In this document: piece by piece, positions 1 through 12,759 of the stretch | Position numbering within the stretch: the first letter of the stretch is position 1 | How the letters are laid out: each line of letters begins with the position of its first letter | DNA from: Sipunculus nudus | Lineage: Eukaryota; Annelida; Sipuncula; Golfingiida; Sipunculidae | DNA: 64,000 nucleotides | Direction: 5' to 3' | Assembly (NCBI GenBank): GCA_026874595.1 | Contig: CM049307.1 | Span: 95,640,330-95,704,329 of the forward strand | Made by a program: the position numbers and the translations under genes | Notes under the pieces: model-generated | What the model was told of the DNA's origin: nothing | The model's input: only the letters and a program-made list of their open reading frames with translations | Databases searched by the model: none

Positions 1-1175
1 CTTTATTGTTCGATTAGCGTTTCACTGCCTGGTTTATAGCTTTCACTTGTCAAAGGGTCCTTGGTGTGTTTTAGATTACATTTCACCACACAGAGTATGT
101 GTAAACATGAGTAAAAAGAGACAACGTGGCTCAGTGTAGATAAGGGCTTAATTTGATGTGATCGAGGGTAACACGCCTAATTAATACACTGTGTGCTACA
201 CAACTGTTGTTTCATAACTCCCTAGTAAGGGTTCAGAAAAATTTAGCGGCCGCTAATGACAGGGAATTAGCCCGGAATAATGACAGGACGTTGTATAACA
301 ATGGTACAGCATCAGTGGTGTTCAAGATTACCTACAAAATTTAATGGACTTTTTCTTTTATGGTAAACTTACCCTCAACAAACTTTGAACAGCTCATGTT
401 AGCTTAAACCAACCGAGTAAAAAACACAATACCCCACCACCAGCGGAGGTGTAAATAAGTGTAACGTCCATGATAGCCTCTGAAGCTTGACGATATCTGG
501 AGTGATTTTACACTAATTCTTCTTTGCCTTTTGCTCCTGGTTATTTTTTTCTCAGCTCCCTGTAATACATACAACTGATGGGACAGGTTGTTTTGCACAT
601 ATCTGCTTACAGTCACCATTTTTTTGCTCTCTCTTCCATGGAAAAATCCTAACTTTAGCTAAGGAAAATGTCACGTCATGCGACGCGCATAACCACGTCA
701 GTGGTGAGCCCAGAACAAGACTTCTTTATATGTATGATACTTCACATACATAAAAAATATATTAAGAATTTTGGTATCTTGTGTTAGACTGGCCAGGTCG
801 ATGGAGCTGATAAGATTAAACCTTGTTGATTCGCAACGCTAAAACAGGTACTGCCGCCTGCTAGCAAATTATATGACTACTATTGGGTTCTAAGACCGTT
901 CAGCTGTGCCGTAAGTGGTAATAGCTGGCATTGATTTATGTGTACCAGTGCATGAGATTACGTTTCAATTTACACATTTAAGTAGCAGAGGTAAATCGAA
1001 GGTCCTGGGTGGGCCTAATTGTACGTAAATATGTAAAAATCCCTTTTTTTCATATTGCAAGAAAAATAGCAAACTGTCAATATACATTACTGAGGGGCAT
1101 TGATTTTATAATATCTCTTGATACATTGCTAAAGTTTTTTTTTTATTTTTTTTTTTTTTTTGCACCGTTTTGTAG
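1..1175. other. Upstream/intronic DNA, no gene seen
   Basis: No exon with a recognisable protein is visible on either strand. The stretch probably holds intron or upstream DNA of the transporter gene whose first visible exon starts at 1176, since the N-terminal membrane segments of that protein are missing here. A T-rich tract at about 1135-1160 runs into the splice acceptor. Confidence 0.4.
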
Positions 1176-4129
1176 CCCTGTTTACCAGTGCCTTCGTGGA
1201 TGTGTATGGCCTACGTGCTGCAGGCTTCATTGGAGGACTTCTTTCCGCCGGCGGATTCGTCATAGCCTACTTTTCTCCCAGCCTCTTGGTTTTCACGTTG
1301 TCATATGGCTTTGTCGTTGGTAAGATTAAATACGGATTCTCCTTTATGCGATGTAAATCAAAGTGGTCCGCGTTCGTCCCTGCAGTTCTATCCGTCTGTC
1401 TAATTTCCCTGTGTCTATTTTTCATAGCATTTTAAATGTCTGAATTTGGCGATTCCTTCTGACAATCCGGTTTTGAATTAAAATAGACCACTGAGTATTT
1501 TTTAATTGGAAGCGGATCAATCTGGGACTCTTTCCTTCGAATTAGGATCTGCAGACATTGAACAAAAACGACATTAAGAAGAACGTGGACCAAATGATTG
1601 AGTAGAACATAGGGGACTACTCCATTTAATTATTTTTGTTCATTATATTGCAATCAACCGGAGCTCCTTTGAATAAAATGAGACCTCCTCAAAGTTTTAT
1701 GATCAATAGATATCTGATCATTGAATTAAGGTCAAGTGAACTACTTGATGTTAAATTTGGATAAGCGAGAGCACTTCACATTGATTCAAGATTTATATGA
1801 TTGCAAGAGACATCTTTAAGGCGTGCACTTTGAACCTCAATTCTTAATTCTTGTACTTTCTATGTTAAACCACAATTAGGATTGAGGCAAAAGCAATTTA
1901 CTCATATTTTAGTTTTTTAGATGATTGTTATTTGTTACTGGACCATTGAACCGGGTGCATATTTTGTTTCTATCCGCGGCTTTTAAATAATACTTTTAAT
2001 GTAATACAAGGGTAATGCGCTCACATGGAGGAGCGATCTTCTTTTGCAATTTTTTTTATGGGGGGGGGATTTTTTTCTTGTCCGTCCAGTAGATAAGAAA
2101 ACCAGCAAACCGACAGAACGGGTCAATGCTTTAGAAAACAAAATCAGTAAAACTAAAGAAACGAACAATCCTGCTGGAGATAATTGTGAAACAAGCCGTA
2201 CAAAAGAATCGGACTGTCAGGTTATTAACGAACAGGACAAAAGTTATGTTCATGAACCAGAAGTGACATCAACTGAGATTGCAATAAATTCAGATATAAA
2301 ACCTAGTAGTTCACAGAAACAGATAGTTAGGTCATCTCAAAACGACAAGGAAACATATATAAAACCAACCATATCACAGAAAATGCTGGCAACATTAAAG
2401 GCCTCTTTAGACTTTAAGCTGTTGAAGGAAGTTCATTTTACAATATATATAGTGGCGCTTTTCTTCACACAAATGGGGTTTCCGATTATGTTCGTTTTCT
2501 CCCCTGACAAGGGGACTGATATGGGATTCTCTAACGATAATACTCAGTGGTTCGTGTCTTGTATAGGAATCGGCAGTCTTGTAGGGAGGATTGTGGCCGG
2601 CCTGATCGGGAGCCTTTCTGTATTACAAGGACGTCGCCTTCATCTTCAGCGGTTCAGCGTCGGCCTGGCTGGAGTCAGCCTCGTTTTGGTCCCGGCTTGT
2701 CAAACTTTCTGGTCAATGATCATAACCTTAGCCGTGTTCGGCTATGCGACTGGTATGTACATGTGACAGGAGGCATCGCTGGCAAAATGTCCTAAACTTA
2801 AAATCAATCCAAAGGCTATTTTAAATGCATATTAGACATATTAGATTACTTAAATTATTCCAAGTGTTATGAATACACATAAACAATTAGAAAGTGCACT
2901 GTACCAGGTTTAAAATAATATATACTTTATGGGGTGTTACATGCATATGAAACATTTAATGTTTGATATTAAATGTAGGGGATTTTTCCAGGGATGCTAC
3001 CTTAAAACTTATCTCATTTGGCAAGCTTTTGGGTCATTTAGTGTGTCTTTTTTTTTCTTGTAAGTAAACTGCAATAGGGGGAGACATTTGGAGACATTGA
3101 CATACGAGTGAGACATCGAAAAAGAAAGGAAAGTTTGGGGGTAGGTTCAAGGAGCAGGTTTCCGGGTTGTCCTATGTTTATGGGTATGAGGATGGATATA
3201 TATTATATATACGGTATTTCAACAACGTTTATAACAAGAGATTAATTTCTCCCGGCAACGGTAGGGGTAAACTATCGACAGAGGATTTTATGTATAGTCT
3301 GAAGCTTTAATACGAAATATAAACGATACTTTATTCTATGAATAATAACGATGATTTACGCATTAAATTATAAAATATGATTATTTTGACTGACGGAACT
3401 TAAAATTTCCTGAGTGACTAATGTCTACAAAAAAAACTTATCTGATCTGCAATCACGGCCAGGAATCCCTGTTCAGTTCAGCAGAGCTTGGCTTCGTGGC
3501 AGAATAGGGAACCACTGTGGCTTTAATGTCACGTGGGCCTTTTTTGTCAGGCCTGAACGACATTCGAGAGGTTAAGAGTTTGGCTGAATCTGGTTGGCTC
3601 TAGCCATTATGCCAGGCGGTATAATACCCAATTGTTTAAGGTTTATACGTGTTAAGCGTAATTCAATTATCATCGGGCGCGGTGGTTTTATTTTTATTCT
3701 AAAAGCTTATACTCTGTTACTGGGCGCTGAAATTTAGTTATATTATAAAAAAATGAAAAATAAGTAAATGAATGTGAATGTCATGAACACATATACCACC
3801 AGAAAGCACTGTGCTCCAGGTTTTAAATGATACACCGGTATATTTTATGGGCTTAGTGTAAATTCAAAATGAGTATTGGGTTGATGTTTAATTAAGGGAT
3901 TTTTTTTAGCAGGTATGCCTCCCTAAAGATATTAAATGGGAAAATTTTAATACAGCTGTGAGTCCTTACAAACCTGTGGTGACGTTGGTGAATTTTTTTA
4001 CAGGTGGTCTCGTGGCGTTGCTACCGGTCGTGCTGTTTGATCTGTTTGGCCACGATGTCATCAGACGTTCCTTCGGCCTGAGTCTGGTATTAATTCGTGT
4101 CGCCTCTTTAATGGCCAGCCCCCTCGCAG
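1176..4129 (+). CDS. Monocarboxylate-transporter-like (MFS/SLC16) gene, partial
   Basis: Three exons are visible: 1176-1319, 2090-2752 and 4004-4129, each with an AG acceptor and GT donor and each join in phase 1. Exon 1 encodes membrane segments around TM2-3 (AAGFIGGLLSAGGFVIAYF). Exon 2 gives a charged, low-complexity cytosolic loop of about 115 residues, as between TM6 and TM7 of MCT proteins, then TM7-10 (TIYIVALFFTQMGFPIMFVF; WFVSCIGIGSLVGRIVAGLI). Exon 3 gives TM10-11, ending MASPLAG, where MCTs usually have G-P-P-L-A-G. The known role of the family is proton-linked transport of monocarboxylates or related solutes at the plasma membrane. Oddities: the exon expected between 1319 and 2090 (TM4-6, with the conserved F/W-x-x-K-R loop) is not visible, and no final TM12 exon follows. 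The first exons presumably lie left of the window. It could be a decayed copy. Confidence 0.7.
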
Positions 4130-4995
4130 GTACGTGACTTTTCATATAATAAAAGTATTAGGATATGTAATTATTTTTTTATCGGCTGGAGGGTATGTGT
4201 TCATTCACTTTCGTGTGGGTTATTTGCACACAAAATAACTCACGCAGTTATGTATGGAATTACTTGAAATATTCCCAGATTGGATTAAATGTTGGTGTGG
4301 GTCTGGCTCATGAGCTGGATCCGGGGAGCACTTTCATGAATATTTACAAAAGTGCAGTCAGATATGCCCGATTGAACCTGAGAATATGGATCTGTAAGTG
4401 AATCAAAACAAAGGTTGCGGAATACCCCACATTCAGGCTTGCTCATATGGCGGAGGACTGATTCATGAGAATGCATATTACTAGTTTATTTATGATTTTT
4501 ATCATTACTATTTTTACCCTTGTACCATAATCTTAATGAAAATAATTTATCTCTTACACTATTTAACTGTTCAATAGTTATGATAAATTATATTTATTTG
4601 GAAAAATCAAAAGAAATAAAGCCATAATTGACCTTTCTAATAAGAAAAGTATGTATGTTTTTGTAATTGAATATATATATTTTGATTCTCATGATAAATT
4701 TAATTATAATCGGGTCTCATTATATATACTTGGCATTTGAGAGATTCTTAAGATATAAAAAAAACAGACTTTGTATTGATATTGCAGAAAATTGTGAAAA
4801 ATATTAATATATACTTATTAATTCCTTATTAATATAGCTCACTAGCCATGAGTATAATGTTCCTAATCCCTGCGTCCCGGAATAATTCTAAGACGACACG
4901 AACGACATGCAGAAGTGGTAAATATGACGTCGAAATAGCTGAATCATAGAGGTGTTAATGAAAAGTTGAAAGGGGTACTTGAGTACTCCAGTCCG

Positions 4996-5404
4996 ATTAC
5001 TGTGGTTCCCTATATATTCGCCAGGGTTTTAATTTCGCGATATTCGGTAACATGAAATAATCTCGAATATGAAACCTTTGTGAAAAGGATGCCCCATCAA
5101 CTAAGATGACCCCTCATAAGACAACCTCATCAGCAACCTAATTTGTGCCTGGTTTCGAAACGGGCGCATGCATTAGCCGTACACCTAGAATGAGATACAT
5201 ATCGACTGTGATACAAATCCTAATGTAATGACTGAACCAAAACTTTAGTCAGGTATTGTAGGGTTTTTTTTCTAAAATTTAAATCAAAACATATACTGCT
5301 ATACTAAAATTTTACAGGTAAATTGGAACCTTCGCGAAATATTCAAAATGAAGAAAAATCGTGAAATTACAGCCTCGCGAAAATAAAGCCAGCCACTGTA
5401 ATTC
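4996..5404. mobile_element. MITE-like element with terminal inverted repeats
   Basis: The left end reads ATTACTGTGGTTCCC followed by TTTTAATTTCGCGA. The reverse complement of the right end reads ATTACAGTGGCTGGC followed by TGTAATTTCACGA. The two ends are imperfect inverted repeats of about 45 bp around roughly 400 bp with no coding potential. Related 'TTCGCGA'-rich sequence occurs near 28940-29030. The superfamily was not determined. Confidence 0.45.
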
Positions 5405-5971
5405 TTAATAAGTACCAGAGTATAACATTTCATCTCCAGTATTTTCGTATATATGCATATGTGAACATTATATTTACCTCAAGGTTTAAAACCTATGCTG
5501 GTGAATTTAACAGAAATCTCTTAGGACACTTATAAATTTATGCTTGAAAATGGATTTTCACTCTGATAGTTTATATTTCTTTGTTGGGAGGATATTAAGC
5601 AGTTATCGAGTTAAAACTATTCAGATTTTGCATCAGTAAATATATATGCATTGAAATATGTACAAGGTTGTTATGACAACGACTACTCGAGTTCGAGTCT
5701 GGTCATCTAATGCTCGAATTCGAAATGTTGCACCTGTTTGAGCCCTAGTTAATGATAATAATACTTCAAAGGTGTGTGATGCATAATTCCTGGCCCTTTT
5801 TCCCCGTTTACTTTTTGTTCTTGTATAACCCGAGACGCGAATATTGTAAGTGTACATGTATTTGTACAGATATCTGTATTTATATGTGTATATAGGTGAA
5901 TTGTTATGTTTAAAAAAATTATCTCAACTTTGTAAATATCAGACTAACGATAATAATCATAAATATTGTCA

Positions 5972-5998
5972 TATATATATATATATATATATATATAT
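5972..5998. repeat. (TA)n microsatellite
   Basis: A pure alternating TA tract. Similar tracts occur at about 8161-8188, 10123-10155, 19963-19990, 24218-24266, 24342-24410, 38804-38860, 39806-39885, 54721-54783 and 57199-57255. Confidence 0.9.
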
Positions 5999-6705
5999 CC
6001 TTCTAAATATTTTAAGATAATGTTACCTTTTGTGATTTCTCTGTAATTAATTCATTTATCAAGGTAGCGATTAATCAACTTAACCTGATTGTTAACTGGT
6101 AGTTATAAACATATAAGAATGTCGCTTTTCTTTTTTCCTTTTTAAAAGGTATTTATCTAAAAAATCAATTATTCCAGAATATATATGGATACGCCCCATC
6201 CCCCCCCCCCCATATTTTATTTAGGGTGTTAATTGAGAAAGCAAATATATACACCTGTATGAGTCTACGTTCACCAGTATTGACTTTTTTATATAAAAGA
6301 AATAAACTATTTTTCTCATTGTCGATCAGATGGATCTAGTTTTTACAAGTGTCACCAGAATAATTATGATCAGTTAATATGTCTGCATTAAACTTAACAG
6401 GTCTATGCGCATCTTCATCTAATGATTTCACTTATTTCCATTTCAATTCTTTGAGGGGGGAAATATATAAATCATCCAGCAATTATAGCTGAAGGTTTCT
6501 TTTGCCGTTTTATTTCATGTATACAGGGTTGGCCTACTTAAAACATCTTTTTTTATCATTATTATTGCGATTTTCAGTTCCTGTTTTAATTTCAATTCAT
6601 TTTTATTTTACCGAAACTCTTAAATTAAAAGGTTGCGTCGGCTGAAAAGAGGACCGGATCGACCCAGAATAATATGAAAGCTTTTCTGATGCTTTAATAT
6701 ATTGG

Positions 6706-6710
<5 letters not shown>

Positions 6711-6745
<35 letters not shown>
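6711..6745. repeat. (CT)n microsatellite
   Basis: A pure CT dinucleotide run of about 35 bp in intergenic DNA. Confidence 0.9.
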
Positions 6746-6749
<4 letters not shown>

Positions 6750-7430
6750 CATTTATTTCTCTCTCTGTCCCTTTTTCACAATATATTTCTGTCAGAAAAC
6801 AAAAACCTACACAATTTATATTACAAATAATCTTTTAATAAAAAAAAAGTATCCCAGTGTCATTATTCAATAGAATATCTTTTATAAAAACAAGCACAAC
6901 CAACAACAATTAAACTTGTAATTAAGCTTTAGGATTAAAGACATAAGAAAATGTAAGTAAACGAAACTGATGTCAGCTTCTTAGGTGCGACGACTGAAGC
7001 ATTCTATGTTTGATTGACCTGTTATAGAATTTTAGGAATTATGTCTTAATTTACTTGATTTCATATTGTTACAGTTACATTCTGTGTAATGCTGTGTACG
7101 CAAAATTATATAAAGTTATTATATATATATATTTTATATTCCATATTTATATTACACCTGAAGAAGGGGGCTGTATCCCCGAAAGCTTGTGTCTATAGTA
7201 ACAACACCAGCTAGTCTTCATTAAGGTATCATATATCTACTTCACTTACTCATATATACAGACTATCACGGCAATTCAAACCTTATATTCCATTTCTATA
7301 TTAGTTGCAACTGAACTATTTAAATGAGTATTTCAAAAAGAGTTATGGAAATACGTCTTGGGGCGTGGTAAAAGGTTAGATACAATTGCTGGCTGTGACG
7401 TAATCGGTTTAAGTGTTTCACGTCACTGTG

Positions 7431-8156
7431 TTATGGGTATTCAGGGTACAGACAGTCGTCTCTCTGATAGACTGGTACGGGTTCGGTGATGAAGTCTGTA
7501 AATCCTTTCTCCTCCATGAAAGCTTTAACTTCAGTGTCGTATCTCTCCATGAAAACCTTAAACACAAATAAAAACTCACCTACAGGTAAAAGTCTGATTT
7601 CAAGGGCCCTCACGTAGCTTACACTTATTAGAATATTAAAACCCGTCAAACTCCCCCCCCCCCCCCCCCCCCCCATTTAGGACGGGAAGGTTTATTTAGA
7701 GGTTGACAGGTTTATTTTTATATTCATATTTCGGTAAAAAAAATGTGTGTGGGTCTACATAGGTCCTGTTAGTGTTAAGCCATTTATTTCCAATTTAATT
7801 TTCTTTTTCTTACCATTGATTTCAGCCTTATTTGAGATCTAGCACATTTATTTTTAGCGCTAAACCTCAAGCGAGGCTGATTTTTTTTTTAAGCTGAAAC
7901 TTGGGCACAATATTAGTACTAAGTCACAAATTTGCTATGTCAGTTGTGACAATGCTGGAAAGCTTATATATATTTATTATAAATTAATTTGTTTTGGTTA
8001 TAAAGAATAACCCTCGTTGAATGAATAATTAAGAATATGAGTCGAAATGTTATCTAAAATAATTATTTTAAATAAGTGGCGTCAATCTATCCCCAAGGGC
8101 GGGAGGGGTTGAGATTCGCCGGCGGGGAAGGGTAATCAGTTAGGACAAACTTTTTT

Positions 8157-8188
<32 letters not shown>

Positions 8189-10119
8189 CATTTTATTATC
8201 TGTGTTAAACATTGTAAATAAATTACAAATAAGTTTAACGTTGTAAAAAGTAAGGTTTTATGTTTCCAATATATTTTTATTCTAAACCAGGTTAAGATAT
8301 ATACAATTTCATGATAACCTCAGAAATGGAACTAAGCCTTAAATTCTGATTTTTAATATATTTCATTTCCAATATGTAAATATTATTCTCTGAATATCAG
8401 GGAGGATGTTTACATTTACCATACCCCTTGCTAATAAGTGGGGGATACATCCCCATCCCCTTCAAGTGACGCCCCTGCGACTGAGTTTTTTACCCACATA
8501 TAAAAAAAAAACAGTCTGTGACCGGTGCTTCGGGAAAAATTTAGACCACACATTCTGTTCAAGTGATACGGTCATATCTGTTGAAAGTTAATTCGCAATA
8601 AACAAATTCTCTAAACATTACCAACATATAATGTGACGATAGAATTGTTATTTAGATACCGATCACATTCGTGTATAAGTCGACTGATTTACCTTGGGAT
8701 CACGGGACAGTACGTAGAGTCCCTTGAGTTCCGGGTCGTCGCTGGTAGCGATGGCGTAATCGTACAAGTTGTCAGAGTTCACGGGACCAAGCTTCACCAC
8801 CCAGTCTGAAGACAAAAACGCACAGAGATACAGTCGAAACTAATAGGTTCACGTCACATAAATTTTGTCTGAAGTCTTTTTAACAGATAGCGGAATATAA
8901 AATACGTATCAAAAAGTTAGAGATATAGATATTAATTATACAGACTAAATATAATTCTGATATATTAGGTTTTATGGTAAATTAAATGTAGCGTCTTTTT
9001 ATGAATATCTTTATCTCTTATGACTCAATGAATAAAAATGCAAGAAAAAACAGTTATTATTATCATTATTATTATTATCACATATGATTTAAATTAACCT
9101 CAATAATTACTGACGTATGATGGCGTTATAATTCCCTTTCTTATCAGATTTGAAAAATAAAATAAACTATATTGCAAAGAAGGATAAAAGTCACAGATAA
9201 TTGGATAAAAAATTAACAGATCTAGTCATAATTTGTTTTCAATTTCGCTCACCACATATTATTTCATTGCATTCTACATTTCTTCAACAGCTGACTTTTT
9301 TACATATGTAATAATGTGATGTTGTAATTAGTAATTATAGCATTATTGAGATAGTTCTGAAAAAAACACCACATTTTTACAACATTTTTCAATATTACTT
9401 TACACAGTTATTCAGTATTAATAACTCTATAAAAGAATATAGTGCAACTTTCATGGGAACTCCACAGGTACCGCCAGGCGGACGATGAGCTTTCCGGGTT
9501 CGTTGGTCGTGAACCCCCAGCCACGAATATCGGAGTAAGGTCCGTCTCCGGTGTTCTTGCGGTTCCCGTTCCGCACCGTCACTGTCGTTTTGTTGTATAA
9601 AGCGTCTAGAGGGTAGAGTGGAGAGTTAATATCACTTACATATACCTCTACACACAAATAGCTAAACAGCTACAAAGGCCAAACAATTCTGTTTTCTAAA
9701 AGCAATTATTGATAGGATCACTTTAATATGTAAGGAATTTCCATTTGACATCGCTTGCATTTTAGTGACAACTTGTTCTTGGGTTTTGTCCATTATACTA
9801 ATGGATGACAGTAAAGATATGTCATTCGAAATACATCCCAATTACCAACAAGGAAGATATGAAATCATATGAAAAATAGTTCTCCGCCAACATCTTTTTT
9901 TATTGTGACCATGTTTTGACTCGGCGACTTTAAAGCCCGGCGTCTGATAAAAGAAATACGGTATTTAATTTTTTCAATTCTAAAAATTTCTTCATCAGTT
10001 ATTTTTTATTTTTTTAAGTCAGACAAAAGGATAGACCTGGATTCTTGTATGGTATTTGAAGACATAGCATTATATTTTACAGATTTTTGGAACACAGAAT
10101 GCAGAATACGCGCCCAAAG

Positions 10120-10161
<42 letters not shown>

Positions 10162-11626
10162 TATTTAATAATAATGGAAATATTTTAGTAAAGAAATTTA
10201 ATTAAGGACGCCTATTGTTTAGGATGAAAAATGAGATAATGTCATATAGCACAGTTCCAGAAGCATCATTGGAGGTCTATATATATATAGATACATAAAT
10301 GATCAATCAGTTTTTTAAGATTCTTCTTTTTTACCGTAATTTTTTTTAAAACTGAAATTGTCTAATAAATCCTGAATAACAGTACATCAGCTTCAAAAAA
10401 GGAGGTCACATCACAGTAAAATTAATTGAAGAAAGTCTCAGAATGATTTCAATGGTTGTCACTGACAAAAGCTTGAACACAAAAGTTCAAAACACTCACA
10501 GTCCGCGATGATGCAGGTGGCGTTCTCGCCGTACGTAAGCCAGCCGTAACGATTCCCATAAACCTAAGATAAAACAAAACAACGTATTTATGTACAGTTA
10601 ACTCACATTACAACATGAAGGATACCGCGCGTGATCGTGGTAGGTGTGTGTGGTGGGTTGGGGGGTCGCTCATGTGACACATTGATAATAAGGTGTGATT
10701 TCCTCCGAAGTGCCCATATTTTTGGTGCTCACATGACCTCAGTGCTGGTCACTTGGAATATAATTTTGTCCTTGGCAATATGTTTCCCAGAGGAATGTTT
10801 ATGTAAATTTCTTTATTCTTTTTTTTATTTTTTTTTACCGTAAACTGGTATGCTTTGGCAAAACTGTGCCCCTTTGAAATGTCTCAACACAAAATACCTT
10901 GTCATAAGTGTAATAGTATTGACTGAGGTGTTAGAAGGTACACATGGAAACCGGGTCTAAAGTATTCATCTGTAGTATCTTTCTATTCGGGATAAAAAGC
11001 AATACTCGGTAGTTTAGTTTCGATTAATTATAGTCTAACACATTTGCTAAAACTAGATGTATTCTGAGCCTACTATTATTCCCGTAATCATCTTATCAGA
11101 ATTAAGTATGTTACCACAGTGCCCGATTCAGTAACAGGGTTTTCCTTGTAAATGACAAGAGCAAACATTGCCTTTGTACCTATGAACGGGCTTGAAGCTC
11201 AGGACAATGAACTAACTGCCTGTCAACCAACCGAGTTGTAGTCCTTTATGGTGATAAGATTGTATCTTCTTTGTACAGTAATCTTTAACTTGCGACTAAT
11301 GCATTCGAGTTTGTACATAGCCCACTTGAATTCTCCTAGGACAAGGGGAAATATTAATTTAGCAGAAAACCAAACCATTATAAGTATGTTTCTGAAAGTG
11401 ATTTCTGAAAGATCTACGTCATGTCTATGGATTAATGAAGTGAGATATGGATCCTTAAATACTATTCTTCAAATGTTTAGTTTCCCCATGCGAGTGCTGT
11501 GAATGTGATAGCCTACATTACCTGGTACCACCGGCCAATGTAGCTTGGAACTGATAGTTCAGGCACTGTTTCTATCCAAGCGTTTACAGCTGCAGCGAGA
11601 AAAAGAACAGGCAATAATTTCTTCAT
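7431..11626 (-). CDS. Lipocalin A, apolipoprotein-D-like, secreted
   Basis: Five coding exons on the minus strand: 11626-11522, 10563-10500, 9605-9453, 8805-8693 and 7556-7431. Together they give 186 codons plus TAA, the usual lipocalin size. Residues 1-16 are a signal peptide (MKKLLPVLFLAAAVNA). Next comes the first lipocalin motif, YIGRWYQ (G-x-W). Exon 2 has GENATCIIADY, like the CxxAxYSL strand of apolipoprotein D. Exon 4 has YWVVKLGP and YDYAIATSDD, which match the ApoD PYWV and TDY region. The C-terminal DDC supplies the partner for the strand cysteine. N-x-T glycosylation sites occur at NAT and NKT. The family carries small hydrophobic ligands extracellularly. Oddity: the exon 3 donor reads T|GAAAGT, where gene B has T|GCAAGT; without splicing there, TGA follows at once. 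The other introns are GT-AG. A 26-bp C-run lies in intron 4. The start ATG has a good context (TCACCATG). Confidence 0.85.
7648..7673. repeat. Poly-C/poly-G tract
   Basis: An uninterrupted C-run of about 26 bp inside the last intron of lipocalin A. Its length is likely uncertain in the assembly. Confidence 0.85.
9447..9453 (-). promoter_or_regulatory. Non-canonical GA splice donor of lipocalin A intron 3
   Basis: On the minus strand the exon ends ...CCCAT and the intron begins GAAAGT. The matching site in gene B is T|GCAAGT (a GC donor), and in C and D T|GTAAAA and T|GTAATA. Phase (T + AC TGG gives Y-W) requires this position, so either a rare GA-AG intron is used or the donor is broken. Confidence 0.6.
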
Positions 11627-11700
11627 GGTGACGAGACGAGATGTGTGGTGTACGAGAAACTGAAACAGACGACAGCACACCTTCCGGTGAAAGTTGGGTT

Positions 11701-11724
11701 TTAAAGAGTACGTGCGCACGTGTC
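11701..11724 (-). promoter_or_regulatory. Lipocalin A core promoter: E-box and TATA
   Basis: On the minus strand a CACGTG box (11724-11719) is followed after 11 bp by TTTAAAA (11707-11701), about 80 bp before the start codon. A second ACGTG overlaps the spacer. The same layout with the same spacing is seen at lipocalins B and D. CACGTG binds bHLH factors (USF/MITF/MYC/HIF class); the specific factor is unknown. Confidence 0.6.
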
Positions 11725-11726
11725 AG

Positions 11727-12759
11727 GCCGCATGGTTGTCGTGACAACCAAATGCGCAGCGTACATGGGTTGCCTTTACTTCGGGAACTTTCACATCTGG
11801 ACAATGGTTAACACCGGTTGATGGACCATTCACCAGTGTCACCTATCAGTTTTAGGACAGTGCCCCCAAGTCACGCACTGATAAAGCGCGCGTGCAGATG
11901 AATTCCTGAGTTAAGACAAATATAGTGGTTTAAAGGAAGCGTTACTTATTAAAACTCGCGTTTCCGTGGCCATGCTAGGAAACATGTCACTGTGGATTTT
12001 AAAGAGTTTCCATGCAGTATATATATGTAGCTTTTATCGAGGCTAAACGAACTCCAAAACAGGCTTTGAGGTTGTTTTCACTGAGATTTGACGAAAATTT
12101 GTGATTCACCATAAAAATAAATTCATGGAATTTATCGCTATATCAGGATGAAAAAATATGCTAAATCTCCTTAGAACTGTCTAGTGATGAAGCTGGCATG
12201 TTTATTTATAAATAAGAATCATTTCATGGATGCTATCGAAAGAAGATCAGGGTATTTCATGGTTTTTACTTTTATAATCCTGGTCCTAATTGAAATCAGT
12301 GCAAATAATATTAAAAAATGCATTAACCACCAAGCATAATATACTGAATAACTGTTACCACTGTTAACAACTCTTTAATGTGTTTATTACTTTTCACGAG
12401 AACTGTAGCGGCACCGTAACTGATGTCTCATCTCATAACAAACTAAGATCTTTAATGATATAACTTAGATAAAGAGATACAAACTTAACAGCCTCAGAGG
12501 AAATATGACATTTTATTTGAAATGATGGCAGCCCTTGACTGATTACTAAATACTCTCGCCATCTGGTTGTAATGTAAAAACTGGTCAAGTAGAGACTTTA
12601 CACGTCTACACTTCCTGTGTTATGTATCTTTGTAACGCGCGCAGTGTCTCCATCATACTTAAAACAGTTGTAAGGTTTCATGTAATCATAACTTCATCAG
12701 ACAATAAAGTGGTGATATTTCGATGTACCTGGCATAGAAAAAGTCTTATATTTTCAGTC
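11727..12759. other. Intergenic upstream of lipocalin A
   Basis: No exon was recognised. The stretch is simple AT-rich DNA upstream of the lipocalin A promoter, before the LINE fragment. Confidence 0.4.

Larger units (their letters stand above)
4130..7430. other. Intergenic, repeat-rich
   Basis: No exon was recognised. The stretch holds a MITE-like element (4996-5404), (TA)n at about 5972-5998, a short C-run near 6200, and a (CT)n tract at about 6711-6745. At 7155-7190 is a 'CCTGAAGAAGG...CCCGAAAGC' hairpin-like segment typical of dispersed animal repeats. Confidence 0.4.

Noticed and set aside
7155-7190. CCTGAAGAAGG...CCCGAAAGC as a possible Penelope-type element
   Set aside because: Only this short hairpin-like word is seen; no reverse transcriptase or GIY-YIG sequence lies nearby.
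10631-10843. 70-codon + ORF in lipocalin A intron 1
   Set aside because: It lies in an intron on the opposite strand, with no similarity or splice context.
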